Program-made: the position numbers and the translations under genes
Assembly: GCF_001469865.1 (NCBI RefSeq)
Contig: NZ_LOPV01000150.1
Coordinates: forward strand, 1-43,288
Direction of reading: 5' to 3'
From: Haloferax profundi
GTDB taxonomy: Archaea; Halobacteriota; Halobacteria; Halobacteriales; Haloferacaceae
DNA length: 43,288 bases
Shown here: in pieces, positions 14,929 through 23,030 of the stretch
Layout of the letters: each line of letters starts with the position of its first letter
Position numbering within the stretch: the first letter of the stretch is position 1
Notes under the pieces: model-generated
Seen by the model: the letters and a program-made list of their open reading frames with translations, nothing else
Told to the model about the DNA's origin: nothing
The model's database searches: none

Positions 14929-16427
14929 CGCGCGTCTTCGGCCATCTCCTCTGCGGTGAGTTGCCCGCTGATGAGACACATGGGGACGCCGATACCCGGC
15001 GTCGTGAACGACCCCGTGAAGTAGAGACCGTCCACCTTCTTCGAGGCGTGCGGCGGGCGGAGGAGCGCCGTCTGCGTGAGCGTGTGAGCGAGGCCGAGTG
15101 CGGTGCCTTTCGTGCTGTTGTAGCGTTCGGCGAAGTCCTTCACACAGAACGACTCTTCGACGACGATTCGGTCTCGGAGGTCGACACCGGTGTTGTCGGC
15201 GATGTCGTCGAGGACGAGGTCACGGTACGACTCACGAATCTCCGGCGTGTCTTCGAGGCCGGCGGCGATGGGGACGAGAGCGAAGAGATTGCTGTGTCCC
15301 TCGGGCGCGACGGTGTCGTCTGTCTTCGAGGGGACACAGAGGTAGTACGCGGGGTCCTCGGGCCACGCCGGTCTGTCGAAGATGTGTTCGAAGTGGTCGT
15401 CCCACTCGGTCGGTAAGACGAGTGTGTGGTGGGCGAGTTCGTCCACGTCGCCTTCGACGCCGAGGTAGAGGAGGAACGCCGAGGGTGCGTACGTCCGCGA
15501 CTCCCAGTAGTCTTCGTCGTACTGGCGTTTCTCCGGCGGGAGGAGTTCCTGTTCGGTGTGGGCGTAGTCGGCGTCGCTCACGACGAGGTCACAGGGGAAC
15601 TCCCGGCCGTCTTCGGTTCGGACGGCGAACCCGCCGCGTCGCCCGGCGATTTCGGCGACCGGAGCGTCCGTGTGGAAGTCGACGCCGAGTTCTTCGCCGA
15701 GCGAGACCATCGCGTCGACGACGCCCGCGAGGCCGCCGTCGGGGTAGTACACGCCCATGTTGAAGTCGACGTGGCTCATCAGGTTGTAGAGCGCCGGCGT
15801 GTTGTTCGGCGCGCCGCCGAGGAACACCAGCGTGTACTGCATTATCTGCTGGAGTTTGGGGTGGTCGAAGTACCGTTCGACGTGGTCTTGCATCGACCCG
15901 ATGAGCGACAGTCCCCAGGCGTTTTTGAACACGTCGAAGTCGACGTAATCTCGCAGGTTCGGCCGGTCGGTGTAGACGAAGTGTTCCATCCCGATGCGGT
16001 AGTTTCGCTCGGACTTCCGGAGGTAGTCGTCGAACTTCTCGCCGGCACCGGGTTCGTACGACTCGAACACCGCTCTGTTTTCTTCGAGGTCCGGGACCAT
16101 GTCCACCTGGTCGCCGTCTTTGAAGAAGATACGGTAGTGGGGGTCGAGACGGGTGAGACCGTAGTAGTCCTCGGGTCGTTTTCCGAAGTAGGCGAAGAAC
16201 TGCTCGAACACGTCGGGCATCAGGTACCACGACGGACCCATGTCGAACCGGAATCCGTCACGTTCGAGCGTGCTGGCCCGGCCACCGAGTTGTTCGTTCT
16301 TCTCCAACAGCGTCACGTCAGCGCCTGCATCTGCGAGATAGCACGCTGTCGAGAGGCCGCCGAACCCGCCGCCGACGACGACGACGGACTCACCGTCGAG
16401 TGCGTCGAGGTCCGAGACAGAATTCAT
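14925..16427 (-). CDS. crtD: Carotenoid 3,4-desaturase (phytoene-desaturase family)
   Basis: 500 aa. FAD-dependent desaturase of the CrtI family; by synteny with lyeJ and cruF it is the carotenoid 3,4-desaturase of bacterioruberin synthesis. Evidence: dinucleotide-binding VVVVGGGFGGLSTACYLA (GGGFGG at 19-24) and the acidic end LLEKN, GGRAST, MGPSWYLMPDVFE, and the C-terminal FAD motif GLYFTGSFTTPGIGVPMCL. The start at 16427 (MNSVSDLDALDG) is supported by ACATAAATCG at 16451-16460, a TATA box read on the minus strand as CGATTTATGT and centred 28 bases upstream; the longer frame to 16469 is not. A role in phytoene-to-lycopene desaturation cannot be excluded from sequence alone. Confidence 0.93.
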   Translation of the reverse strand: MNSVSDLDALDGESVVVVGGGFGGLSTACYLADAGADVTLLEKNEQLGGRASTLERDGFRFDMGPSWYLMPDVFEQFFAYFGKRPEDYYGLTRLDPHYRIFFKDGDQVDMVPDLEENRAVFESYEPGAGEKFDDYLRKSERNYRIGMEHFVYTDRPNLRDYVDFDVFKNAWGLSLIGSMQDHVERYFDHPKLQQIMQYTLVFLGGAPNNTPALYNLMSHVDFNMGVYYPDGGLAGVVDAMVSLGEELGVDFHTDAPVAEIAGRRGGFAVRTEDGREFPCDLVVSDADYAHTEQELLPPEKRQYDEDYWESRTYAPSAFLLYLGVEGDVDELAHHTLVLPTEWDDHFEHIFDRPAWPEDPAYYLCVPSKTDDTVAPEGHSNLFALVPIAAGLEDTPEIRESYRDLVLDDIADNTGVDLRDRIVVEESFCVKDFAERYNSTKGTALGLAHTLTQTALLRPPHASKKVDGLYFTGSFTTPGIGVPMCLISGQLTAEEMAEDAR

Positions 16428-16450
16428 GCCATCTCGTAAGAACGTCAAGA

Positions 16451-16460
16451 ACATAAATCG
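16451..16460 (-). promoter_or_regulatory. TATA box of the crtD-lyeJ-cruF operon
   Basis: Read on the minus strand as CGATTTATGT, about 28 bases before the crtD ATG; leaderless transcript expected. Confidence 0.55.
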
Positions 16461-16520
16461 ACTGACCAAATCGCCACCCGTGGCAGATATCTTTAGGGCC
16501 AGTCCGACCTAACGAGGCAC

Positions 16521-17213
16521 ATGAACGACACGACTGTCGTGGTCACTGGCGCGAGTTCTGGAATCGGTGCGGCCGTCGCGCGAGCGTTCGGACAGGCCGG
16601 GGCGACGGTCGTCGCCTGCGCCCGCGACCACGACGCCCTCCAAACCGTCCTCGACGACGTGGAAGACGCCGGCGGAACCGCCGCAGGCATCCGTGCCGAC
16701 GTCCGCGACGAGTTCGACATGGAACGACTCATGGAGATGGCCGCCCGCGCCGGCGGGTCCATCGACGTACTCGTCGCGAACGCCGGCATCAATCACGGAA
16801 CGCCCGGGCAGATGCCGATGGCAGACGAGTCGTACGCTGTCTTCGACGACACCCTCCGAACGAACGTCCGTGGCGTCTTCACGGCAGTCAAAGAAGCGCT
16901 CCCCCACATGGGCGCCGACGCCCGTATCCTCGTTCCGTCCGGGTCTATCGCCCGCGACGCGAAACCCGGAATGGGCGCGTACGCTGTCTCGAAGGCCGCC
17001 GCCGAAGCGCTGGTCCGACAGTTCGCCGCCGACTGTGACCAGACCGTCGGTGTCGTCGACCCCGGCCTCGTCGCAACCGACCTCACCGGTGGACAAGGGC
17101 GTGACCCAGAGACGGTCGGTGACCTGTTCGTCTGGGCGGCGACCGAGGCAGACCCCACCGACCTCGATGGGGTCGTCCTCGACCTGAAGGTGTGGAAGCA
17201 AGCGACTCGGTGA
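16521..17213 (+). CDS. Short-chain dehydrogenase/reductase
   Basis: 230 aa, classical SDR length. Cofactor motif TGASSGIG at residues 9-16, NAG motif at 87-89 (VLVANAG), catalytic Ser in PSGSIAR and the catalytic YxxxK as Tyr154-Lys158 (GAYAVSKAA). The residue pattern after beta-2 (ACARDHDAL) has an Arg, compatible with NADP preference. Substrate unknown. It is divergent from crtD; TATA-like GATATCTTTAGG lies about 30 bases upstream of its ATG, giving a compact bidirectional promoter region. Confidence 0.92.
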   Translation: MNDTTVVVTGASSGIGAAVARAFGQAGATVVACARDHDALQTVLDDVEDAGGTAAGIRADVRDEFDMERLMEMAARAGGSIDVLVANAGINHGTPGQMPMADESYAVFDDTLRTNVRGVFTAVKEALPHMGADARILVPSGSIARDAKPGMGAYAVSKAAAEALVRQFAADCDQTVGVVDPGLVATDLTGGQGRDPETVGDLFVWAATEADPTDLDGVVLDLKVWKQATR

Positions 17214-17300
17214 GTCGGGAGACCAACCGAAGCAGTGTGGTGAACCGAATCTGAACGCGGAACCGGGCGCCTTATTAAGACGAACCATTTCGTTCATAAC

Positions 17301-18122
17301 ATGAACCGCTCGACGGCCATCGGCGTCGGCAGCGTCGTCGTCTTCGTCGCACTCTCGGCTTACGCAGTCACGGCGCAGGCGTGGAAACTGCTCGTCGTCT
17401 CGTGGGCCGCCTTCGCTGCGATGGCGTTCGCCGCGCCGTTCGGTGCGCGGGCACGTACCGAACACGCCGAAGGCCTCGTCTGGGGATACGGCCTCGCCAG
17501 CGGCGCGATGGTGACGAGTGCCGCCGTCTTCCTCGTGCCGCAGGCCCTCGGCCACCACCCACAGTTCGGTGGGTTCGGCATCGCCTTCGGTATCCTCGCG
17601 GGATTCGGCGCGCACACCGTCGGCCACCGATTCGCGCACATGGACCTCCCGATGGACCGAACCGTGACGGAACTCTCTGCTCACGCCATCTCGGCGGGTG
17701 CAATCATCGGTATCGTCTACGGAAACATCGACGTCGGCGTCGGCCTCGGCCTCGCAATCGTCTCGCACAAAGGTCCCGCCGGGTACGCCGCCGCACGTCG
17801 TCTCGCAGGGAAGGACAAGTCGGTCTTCCCTCTGCTCTTACCTGCGGCAGGACTCGGTATCGCCGCTATCATCTCGAGTGTCGTGTCGCTCCCGGCGACA
17901 GACGCCTTCCGTGGCATCGTCTTCGGGTTCGCCTCGGGCGTCTTCCTCCACGTCGCCATGGACTTCCTCCCACGGTGTGAAATCGGGAGCGAGATTCACG
18001 ACCTGCTGTCGGTCGAAGACGAACACGCACACGCGGTCCTCGACAGACTGCGCCTCCACGCCGCGTTCAGCACCGTCGTCGGCGGTCTCGCCGTCTTCGG
18101 CGCGTGGCTTGTCCTCGGCTAA
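17301..18122 (+). CDS. ZIP-family metal transporter
   Basis: 273 aa with about eight membrane helices. ZIP-type motifs are present in the centre: TELSAHAISAGAIIGIVYGN and AIVSHKGPAGYAAA (metal-binding His in helices IV and V), and LHVAMDFLPRCE. A short His-containing loop (LGHHPQFG) precedes. ZIP proteins move divalent cations such as Zn2+ or Fe2+ into the cytoplasm. CTTATTAAG at about 17271-17279 is a good TATA box at -27 to the ATG, so leaderless. Ion specificity cannot be read from the sequence. Confidence 0.86.
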   Translation: MNRSTAIGVGSVVVFVALSAYAVTAQAWKLLVVSWAAFAAMAFAAPFGARARTEHAEGLVWGYGLASGAMVTSAAVFLVPQALGHHPQFGGFGIAFGILAGFGAHTVGHRFAHMDLPMDRTVTELSAHAISAGAIIGIVYGNIDVGVGLGLAIVSHKGPAGYAAARRLAGKDKSVFPLLLPAAGLGIAAIISSVVSLPATDAFRGIVFGFASGVFLHVAMDFLPRCEIGSEIHDLLSVEDEHAHAVLDRLRLHAAFSTVVGGLAVFGAWLVLG

Positions 18123-18168
18123 TCGAGCGAAGAAAAGCGTCCGCGTTCGACCGGCGACGACGATTCAG

Positions 18169-18492
18169 TTACGCCGTCAGACGCCGAATCTGAACCGAGA
18201 TACCGAGCGCCGCCGCCAGAAGCAACACGAGGTTGAACGCGGCTTGGAACGGCGCGCGGAACTCGGGGGTCACCCACGTCGAGATGGTCTGTGAGGCGTT
18301 GAGGTAGAACTGGAGCGCCGCGATGAGCGCGAGCAGTAGCAGTCCGATGAGGACGGCGTAGTCGAGGTACCGACGCAGGCGTTCTGCGAACTCACGGTTC
18401 TCCCGGTCGGTTGGATCTTCGTCTGGGTCTGGGGGAGTCTGTGTCCGCTGTTTCTTGGTCGACCCCGACGCCGTCGGTGTCTCGTCACTCAT
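18169..18492 (-). CDS. Small two-helix membrane protein, coupled to upstream secreted protein
   Basis: 107 aa. A hydrophilic, Thr/Pro/Asp-rich N-terminus (about 40 residues) precedes two membrane helices (about 44-66 and 83-102). The start codon overlaps the stop of the upstream DUF7490-like gene as ATGA (18489-18492), so translation is coupled. No recognizable domain. It likely works with the larger envelope protein. Confidence 0.78.
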   Translation of the reverse strand: MSDETPTASGSTKKQRTQTPPDPDEDPTDRENREFAERLRRYLDYAVLIGLLLLALIAALQFYLNASQTISTWVTPEFRAPFQAAFNLVLLLAAALGISVQIRRLTA

Positions 18493-19496
18493 CGTCTCCA
18501 CCTCCGGGCGACGAACGCCGTGGCGAGGAGTGCCACGAGTGCGACGACGACGCCGAATCCGGGCGCTGCGGACTCGGTTCGGGTCGCTTCGTAGTCCGGT
18601 TCTTCGGTCGCTTCTCTGCCGTCGTCTTCGAAGTCGTCGACGCGCAGTTCGACGTCTTCTGTGGTCTCGTTCACGTTAATCGTCCTCGTTGGGTCCAGAT
18701 TCGCCGCGCCGCGGGCGGAGTCGATGACGACACCATCCCGAAGCAGCACGACGTCGATGTAGTAGTTGTAGTCGTTCGGTACCGTCGCCGTCGCGTCCAC
18801 GGATTCGGTCCGGCCGGCGCGGATGGTCCCCGCGTCGACTGTCGTCCGCGACGCGACGATGTTCGACTCGGCCTGCCGGAGGACGAACGTGACCGAGAGG
18901 TCTTCGGCCGGGTCGTCGCCGGTGTTTTCGAGGGTCGCCGTCAAGTCGAGTGTCGTCCGGTCGTCGCCAGCCTCTGCGATGGAAAAGGAGACCGGCGGGA
19001 GTGCCTCGGAGTCGGTGAACGAGGTGGTCGAACGGAGGTACGGCGGTTTGATGGCCGAGACGCCGCGGATGCTCTTTTCTGTCTGGTCGACCCGTTCGGC
19101 CTCGCGGAAGAGGAGCACCTCGATGTCGTAGCCACCTTCCCGCGGGACGGTGAGGTTGGCCGTCGCAGTTGCTTCACCGTCGCGAGTGAGGGTCCCCACG
19201 TCGACTCGCTCTGTCGTCGTCAGGAGTCCCGACTCGGCGTCAATGGCGCGAACGAGGACACTCACGTTGTGCGTCGGGTTCCGTCGATGGTCGATTCGGG
19301 TCTCGATGCCGAGCGTCACTGTCTCTCCCGTGGCGGGACCGGCCGTGATGGACACGTCTGCAACGTCTACCGGGCCGGGCCTAACCGGTCCCTCGTCCGT
19401 CGGGTCCGCGAGGACGCCGGGGACGAGGACGGCGGTGACGGCCGCGACGAGAACGACGCCGACGGCCCCACCAGCGAGGAGGGCGTTCCTATCCAT
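18489..19496 (-). CDS. Secreted/surface protein with CARDB-like domains and PGF-CTERM-like anchor (DUF7490-like)
   Basis: 335 aa. N-terminal hydrophobic segment (residues 8-30) as signal or anchor; then two beta-sandwich-like regions with repeated patterns such as VDVGTLTRDGEATATANLTV and VDAGTIRAGRTESVDATATV, typical of CARDB/Ig-like adhesion modules. The C-terminal 30 residues contain Pro-Gly-Phe (SAAPGFGVV), a hydrophobic helix and a final Arg cluster (ARRWRR), i.e. the PGF-CTERM layout processed by archaeosortase A with lipid attachment. Probably displayed outside the cell. First gene of a two-gene operon with the small membrane protein; AACATTTACC at about 19523-19532 is its TATA box (minus strand). 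Confidence 0.82.
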   Translation of the reverse strand: MDRNALLAGGAVGVVLVAAVTAVLVPGVLADPTDEGPVRPGPVDVADVSITAGPATGETVTLGIETRIDHRRNPTHNVSVLVRAIDAESGLLTTTERVDVGTLTRDGEATATANLTVPREGGYDIEVLLFREAERVDQTEKSIRGVSAIKPPYLRSTTSFTDSEALPPVSFSIAEAGDDRTTLDLTATLENTGDDPAEDLSVTFVLRQAESNIVASRTTVDAGTIRAGRTESVDATATVPNDYNYYIDVVLLRDGVVIDSARGAANLDPTRTINVNETTEDVELRVDDFEDDGREATEEPDYEATRTESAAPGFGVVVALVALLATAFVARRWRR

Positions 19497-19611
19497 AGTC
19501 GATTGACATCTAGCGGTCGGTAAATGTTTTGTCCCTGATTAATCGACAGTCGAGAGAGTCTGTGGAAACGTAAACACGGTTTTTGATACCGTATAGCGTA
19601 CATATTGTAGC

Positions 19612-19773
19612 ATGTCGAAGACGATGATGCAGCAGGCAACGTGTGCGTGTGGGTTCAGTGTAACCTCGGAGAACGAAGACGAACTCGTGAAGATTATTCA
19701 GGACCACGCGCACAGCGAACACGACAAAGAGATGACCGTCGCAGACGTGAAAGCGATGGCGAAGCAGGTCTAA
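19612..19773 (+). CDS. DUF1059 small protein
   Basis: 53 aa. Pattern CACGFSVTSENEDELVKII, then DHAHSEHDKEMT, is that of DUF1059, a small Cys/His protein family (two Cys near the N-terminus and His pair in the HAHSEH segment), possibly metal-binding. TTTTTGATA at about 19580-19588 gives a TATA box around -28, so the ATG at 19612 starts a leaderless mRNA. Function unknown. Confidence 0.85.
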   Translation: MSKTMMQQATCACGFSVTSENEDELVKIIQDHAHSEHDKEMTVADVKAMAKQV

Positions 19774-19824
19774 CCGAACTGCGAGAGGCGTGGATTTTTA
19801 TAGGACGGCGTAGGGATATGTGGC

Positions 19825-20229
19825 ATGGCAACGTACGTTATGGGCACGAACTCGGTACACACCAGTGCCGAACTCTGTGACTACCTCTCGCGACGTATCG
19901 AGACAGGCGACGTCGTTCACGTCGTCAACTCGCACAAAGGCGGCGACAGTACCGACAGCGACGACGTTCGTGACGGCGACGACGCACTGAACGTCGTCTC
20001 GTCCCGACTCGGTGACTTCGTCACCGTCGAAACACACCAGTACATCCGAGGCAACGAGGCAGCCGAAGACATCCTCGAATGTGCCGACGAACAGGGTGCC
20101 GACGAAATCGTCATCGGCGTCAGAAAGCGGAATCCGACCTCGAAAATCGTCTTCGGGAGTACCGCACAGGACGTGCTCTTGTCGTCGAACGTCCCGATGG
20201 CGGTCGTTCCGCTCGAAAAAATCTACTGA
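19825..20229 (+). CDS. Universal stress protein (UspA family)
   Basis: 134 aa, typical UspA length. The C-terminal ATP-binding signature is visible: VIGVRKRNPTSKIVFGSTAQDVLLSSNVPMAVVP, which matches G-2X-R-9X-G-S/T with a following helix and final strand (the match spans residues about 96-129). The N-terminal strand is shortened (MATYVMGTNS) and the middle loop is Asp/Ser-rich. A GATTTTTATAGG box lies about 28 bases upstream. The role is stress adaptation in general; nothing specific is shown. Confidence 0.9.
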   Translation: MATYVMGTNSVHTSAELCDYLSRRIETGDVVHVVNSHKGGDSTDSDDVRDGDDALNVVSSRLGDFVTVETHQYIRGNEAAEDILECADEQGADEIVIGVRKRNPTSKIVFGSTAQDVLLSSNVPMAVVPLEKIY

Positions 20230-20236
20230 GACCGAC

Positions 20237-20977
20237 TCAGTTTCCGGGCCGGTACTCGACGAGTGTCATCTCGAAGACCGGTTCGTCGTCACCTTCCTCT
20301 TCGTAGAACGCCATGTAGCCCGGGAGTGGACTCTCTGGGGTGACGCAACTCTCCCAGAACACGCTGCCGTTCGTGCGAACCACGAAGTTCGCACAGTCGA
20401 GGCCCGCGTACGACGAGGTACTCTCGACGGCGAAACTCACGTCCCCGTTCGCACCGGAGGCTTCCCAACTATCGCCGACTTCGAGCGTCTCGCCCTCGAC
20501 ACCGCTGTAGTACGGCGAGTTGAATCCGACAGTCGCAATCGACCCGGACGGACTTCCGGAGAGTTCGCTGTAGAGTTCGTCCCGCGCCGCGGTCACGGTC
20601 TGTTCACTGGTGGAGTCTTCGGTGACGACTTTCGTCCGGATAGTGACTTCGTCGTCCGTCGCGTCGAGGACTTCCCACTCGTACGTCGCCGTGCCGTCGA
20701 CGTTCGGTGAGGTTATCTCGTACCGGTAGTACTGGCCTTCTCTGAACTGTTCGTCCCACGTCTGATTGAAGTCGAACGCCATCGAGGAGGCACTGTCGTC
20801 GGTACTGCTGTCTCCGGTTTCACCACCGTCGCTGGTGTCGGCGTTCGCGGCGTCGCCGTCGGCGGTATCTGCTGTCGTCGTCTGTGTCGCCGTCGTGCCA
20901 TCGCCACCCACGCCGCCCGAACACCCGGCCACGAGGACCAGGAGTGCGACGAGGAGGGTCTTCCACATCGAGTGCAT
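20237..20977 (-). CDS. Secreted lipoprotein, haloarchaeal, function unknown
   Basis: 246 aa. Sec-type signal (MWKTLLVALLVLVAGC) with lipobox LVAGC at about residues 15-19, followed by a Thr/Asp/Ser-rich linker (20-65) that holds the domain away from the membrane. The folded part (70-245) is beta-rich with many Tyr/Trp and two Cys (CANFV, ESCVTPE) that could form a disulphide. No known domain recognised. ATTATAACC at about 20999-21008 is a TATA box 27 bases ahead of the ATG at 20977, supporting this start. It converges with the Usp gene, 7 bases apart. Confidence 0.82.
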   Translation of the reverse strand: MHSMWKTLLVALLVLVAGCSGGVGGDGTTATQTTTADTADGDAANADTSDGGETGDSSTDDSASSMAFDFNQTWDEQFREGQYYRYEITSPNVDGTATYEWEVLDATDDEVTIRTKVVTEDSTSEQTVTAARDELYSELSGSPSGSIATVGFNSPYYSGVEGETLEVGDSWEASGANGDVSFAVESTSSYAGLDCANFVVRTNGSVFWESCVTPESPLPGYMAFYEEEGDDEPVFEMTLVEYRPGN

Positions 20978-21061
20978 ACCGCTACCGACGGCAGTCGGGG
21001 TTATAATATCGGCGTGTACCTGACTGTCTCGGCTTCGAGACGGTAGAGGACCAAGACGCGA

Positions 21062-22357
21062 TTACTCGGCCGATTCGTCGAGGATTTTCTCGGCGAGCGT
21101 CGGGACGAACGTTCCGATGTCGGTCACCATCCCGATTGCCTGCGACGACCCCCGGTCGAGGAGTTGCGTGACGGTGGCGGGGTTGATGTCAACACAGACG
21201 GTCTTCGCCGTCGACGGTAGACAGTTTCCGACGGCGACGGAGTGCAAGAGCGTCGAGAGCATGAGTACCATGTCGGCTTGGTGGGCCTGCTCACGGATGG
21301 CGTTCTGTGCTTCGATGGCGTCTGTGATCGTGTCGGGAAGTGGGCCGTCGTCGCGGATGGACCCCGCGAGGACGTACGGCACGTCGTTCTTCACGCACTC
21401 GTACATCACACCCTCTTTGATGAGGCCCTCCTCGACTGCCGCCTCGATGCCGCCCGCGCGGATGACCTCACTGATGGTGTAGATGTGGTGCTTGTGGCCT
21501 TTCCGCGGGTGTTCCATCGTCTCCATGTCCATGCCGAGAGACGTTCCGTAGAGGCCGCGTTCGATGTCGTGAGTGGCGAAGCCGTTCCCAGCGGAAATCA
21601 TGTCGATGTAGCCCTCTCGGATGAGACGGGCGAGTGCGTCGCCGCCGCCGGAGTGGATGAGTGCCGGTCCGGCGACGACGAGGACGTTCCCACCTTCTTC
21701 TTTGGTCTCGCGGAGTGCGTCGGCAACTTCGCCGATGAGCGACTCAGACGGGCGCTCCGAGGAGACGCCACCCTGCATGAATCCGAACGGGCCGGAGGCG
21801 TCGCGGGGTCGTTCCGGCGGTTTGACGCGGATACCCGCCTCGTCGGTGACGATGAGGTCACCCTCCTCGACGCTGTTGAGGACTTTCGTGTAGGCGCGCG
21901 GACCGTCTGGCGCGTCGGGGTCGACGACGTCATCAGAACTCGAAGAGTTCTGGTTGCTTGTCGAGCCAGCAGGCTCGACAACGATCGCGCAGTCCATCTC
22001 GATATCCTCGACGGGGAGCCATTGCCCATCGTATCGGACTTCAGTCGGGTGGTTAGTCGTCGAGTAGAATCCGACCGGGACGACCTGGTCTGCGGGCGAG
22101 GGTTCGACGTGTGCGTCCACAGGGTCGGTGAGGTTCGCCCCGATTTGGTGGAGTTCGTGGAGAATCTCTTGGAGGTCCGACTCGTCGTCGGCAGAGACCG
22201 ACATCCGGCAGTACGACGTCTTGTCTTTCTGTCGTCCGACGTCGAACTCCTCGATGTCGAAGTTCCCCCCGAGGTCCATCACGATACCCATGGCCTGTTG
22301 CATCATCCCGGAGTCGATGATGTGGCCTTCGAGTTCGACCGTGCGCGTGTTCGTCAT
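21062..22357 (-). CDS. LOR/SDH-domain protein, TIGR00300 family (candidate archaeal ornithine cyclodeaminase)
   Basis: 431 aa. The whole protein fits the TIGR00300/LOR-SDH family: N-terminal ACT-like segment (RTVELEGHIIDSGMMQQAM), then VGFYSTTNHPTEVRYDGQWL, a Rossmann-like region VLVVAGPALIHSGGGDALARL, ISAGNGFATHDIE, and LGMDMET. Related proteins (Methanococcus MMP1218 and the C-terminal part of cyanobacterial AgrE/ArgZ) convert ornithine to proline, so an arginine/ornithine catabolic role is plausible here. Residues about 126-142 (GSTSNQNSSSSD region) are encoded by a double-hairpin element like that in trpB. ACTTTG at about -27 supports the ATG at 22357. Confidence 0.88.
   Translation of the reverse strand: MTNTRTVELEGHIIDSGMMQQAMGIVMDLGGNFDIEEFDVGRQKDKTSYCRMSVSADDESDLQEILHELHQIGANLTDPVDAHVEPSPADQVVPVGFYSTTNHPTEVRYDGQWLPVEDIEMDCAIVVEPAGSTSNQNSSSSDDVVDPDAPDGPRAYTKVLNSVEEGDLIVTDEAGIRVKPPERPRDASGPFGFMQGGVSSERPSESLIGEVADALRETKEEGGNVLVVAGPALIHSGGGDALARLIREGYIDMISAGNGFATHDIERGLYGTSLGMDMETMEHPRKGHKHHIYTISEVIRAGGIEAAVEEGLIKEGVMYECVKNDVPYVLAGSIRDDGPLPDTITDAIEAQNAIREQAHQADMVLMLSTLLHSVAVGNCLPSTAKTVCVDINPATVTQLLDRGSSQAIGMVTDIGTFVPTLAEKILDESAE
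21933..21981 (-). repeat. Double-hairpin palindromic element inside the LOR/SDH gene
   Basis: Hairpin B (21934-21952): CAGAACTC/GAGTTCTG, 8 bp with a 3-nt loop. Hairpin A (21958-21981): TTGTCGAGCC/GGCTCGACAA, 10 bp with a 4-nt loop. A 5-nt spacer separates them. Layout, B-hairpin core (CAGAAC...GTTCTG), orientation relative to the gene and codon phase all match the trpB copy at 7813-7865, while hairpin A differs in sequence but keeps its pairing. Confidence 0.75.
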
Positions 22358-22475
22358 CGACGGAGAATCGGCCGTGGGGGCAAAGTGGGTTACGACCGCG
22401 ACAGTTCACCGACGACGACGCATCGCTCAGGGCGAAGCGAGAACGAGAAACGAGCGACTGACAGACCGACGGCCC

Positions 22476-22961
22476 TCAGAGGAGGAAGCCTTTGAAGACG
22501 TTGGCGACAGTCCAGACGGCCTGGTCGACGAGGTGGCCCTTCTCACCCGAGACTCGGATACGGTCGTCGCGGACCGCCTGTTCGACTTCTCCCAGTGGGT
22601 CAGACGACGAGGCGATTGATTCGAGCGTCTGGCGGTCGGTGCTGATGCGCGTCGAGGCGTCGGCATTCGGTCCGGTCGCGACGTTCGAGATGGTCATGTC
22701 GTCTTCGACGCTGGCCGAGAACACGTGGGTCTCGCCCCCGTCTTCGATGTAGACGTTCACCGTCTTACCGGCGATGAGACTCTTGGCGAACGAGACGTCT
22801 AACTGGTCGACGTTTTCGTTGTAGAGGGCGACACCGTCGTCGAGGAGTGTCTTTATCTCTTCGTCGCTGGGAGTCTCGGACTCCTGTGCGAGGACGGGAC
22901 CCGAAGCAGAGACGAGTGCGAGGACGAGGAACAACGAGACGAGCGTACGAACAGGATTCAT
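22476..22961 (-). CDS. Secreted protein of unknown function
   Basis: 161 aa. A Sec signal peptide (MNPVRTLVSLFLVLALVSASGPVLA) ends near residue 25 before QESETPSDEE. The mature part is a mixed alpha/beta domain of 135 residues with VYIEDGGETHVFSASVEDDM and a C-terminal helix. No Cys, no lipobox, no C-terminal anchor. The start at 22961 follows from the signal peptide and a TTATG box about 30 bases upstream; a longer frame to 23012 adds non-signal residues. No known domain recognised. Confidence 0.78.
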   Translation of the reverse strand: MNPVRTLVSLFLVLALVSASGPVLAQESETPSDEEIKTLLDDGVALYNENVDQLDVSFAKSLIAGKTVNVYIEDGGETHVFSASVEDDMTISNVATGPNADASTRISTDRQTLESIASSSDPLGEVEQAVRDDRIRVSGEKGHLVDQAVWTVANVFKGFLL

Positions 22962-23030
22962 AATCGAGTGACGTACGTCGTCGGGGGACATAACGGTTCC
23001 CGCGAGATTCAAACAGACGAACAGGTTCGC

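Noticed and set aside
15426-16439. Plus-strand frame opposite crtD
   Set aside because: Antisense to a confidently identified FAD enzyme; no recognisable motif.
21242-22495. Plus-strand 417-residue frame opposite the LOR/SDH gene
   Set aside because: Shadow of a well-supported gene.
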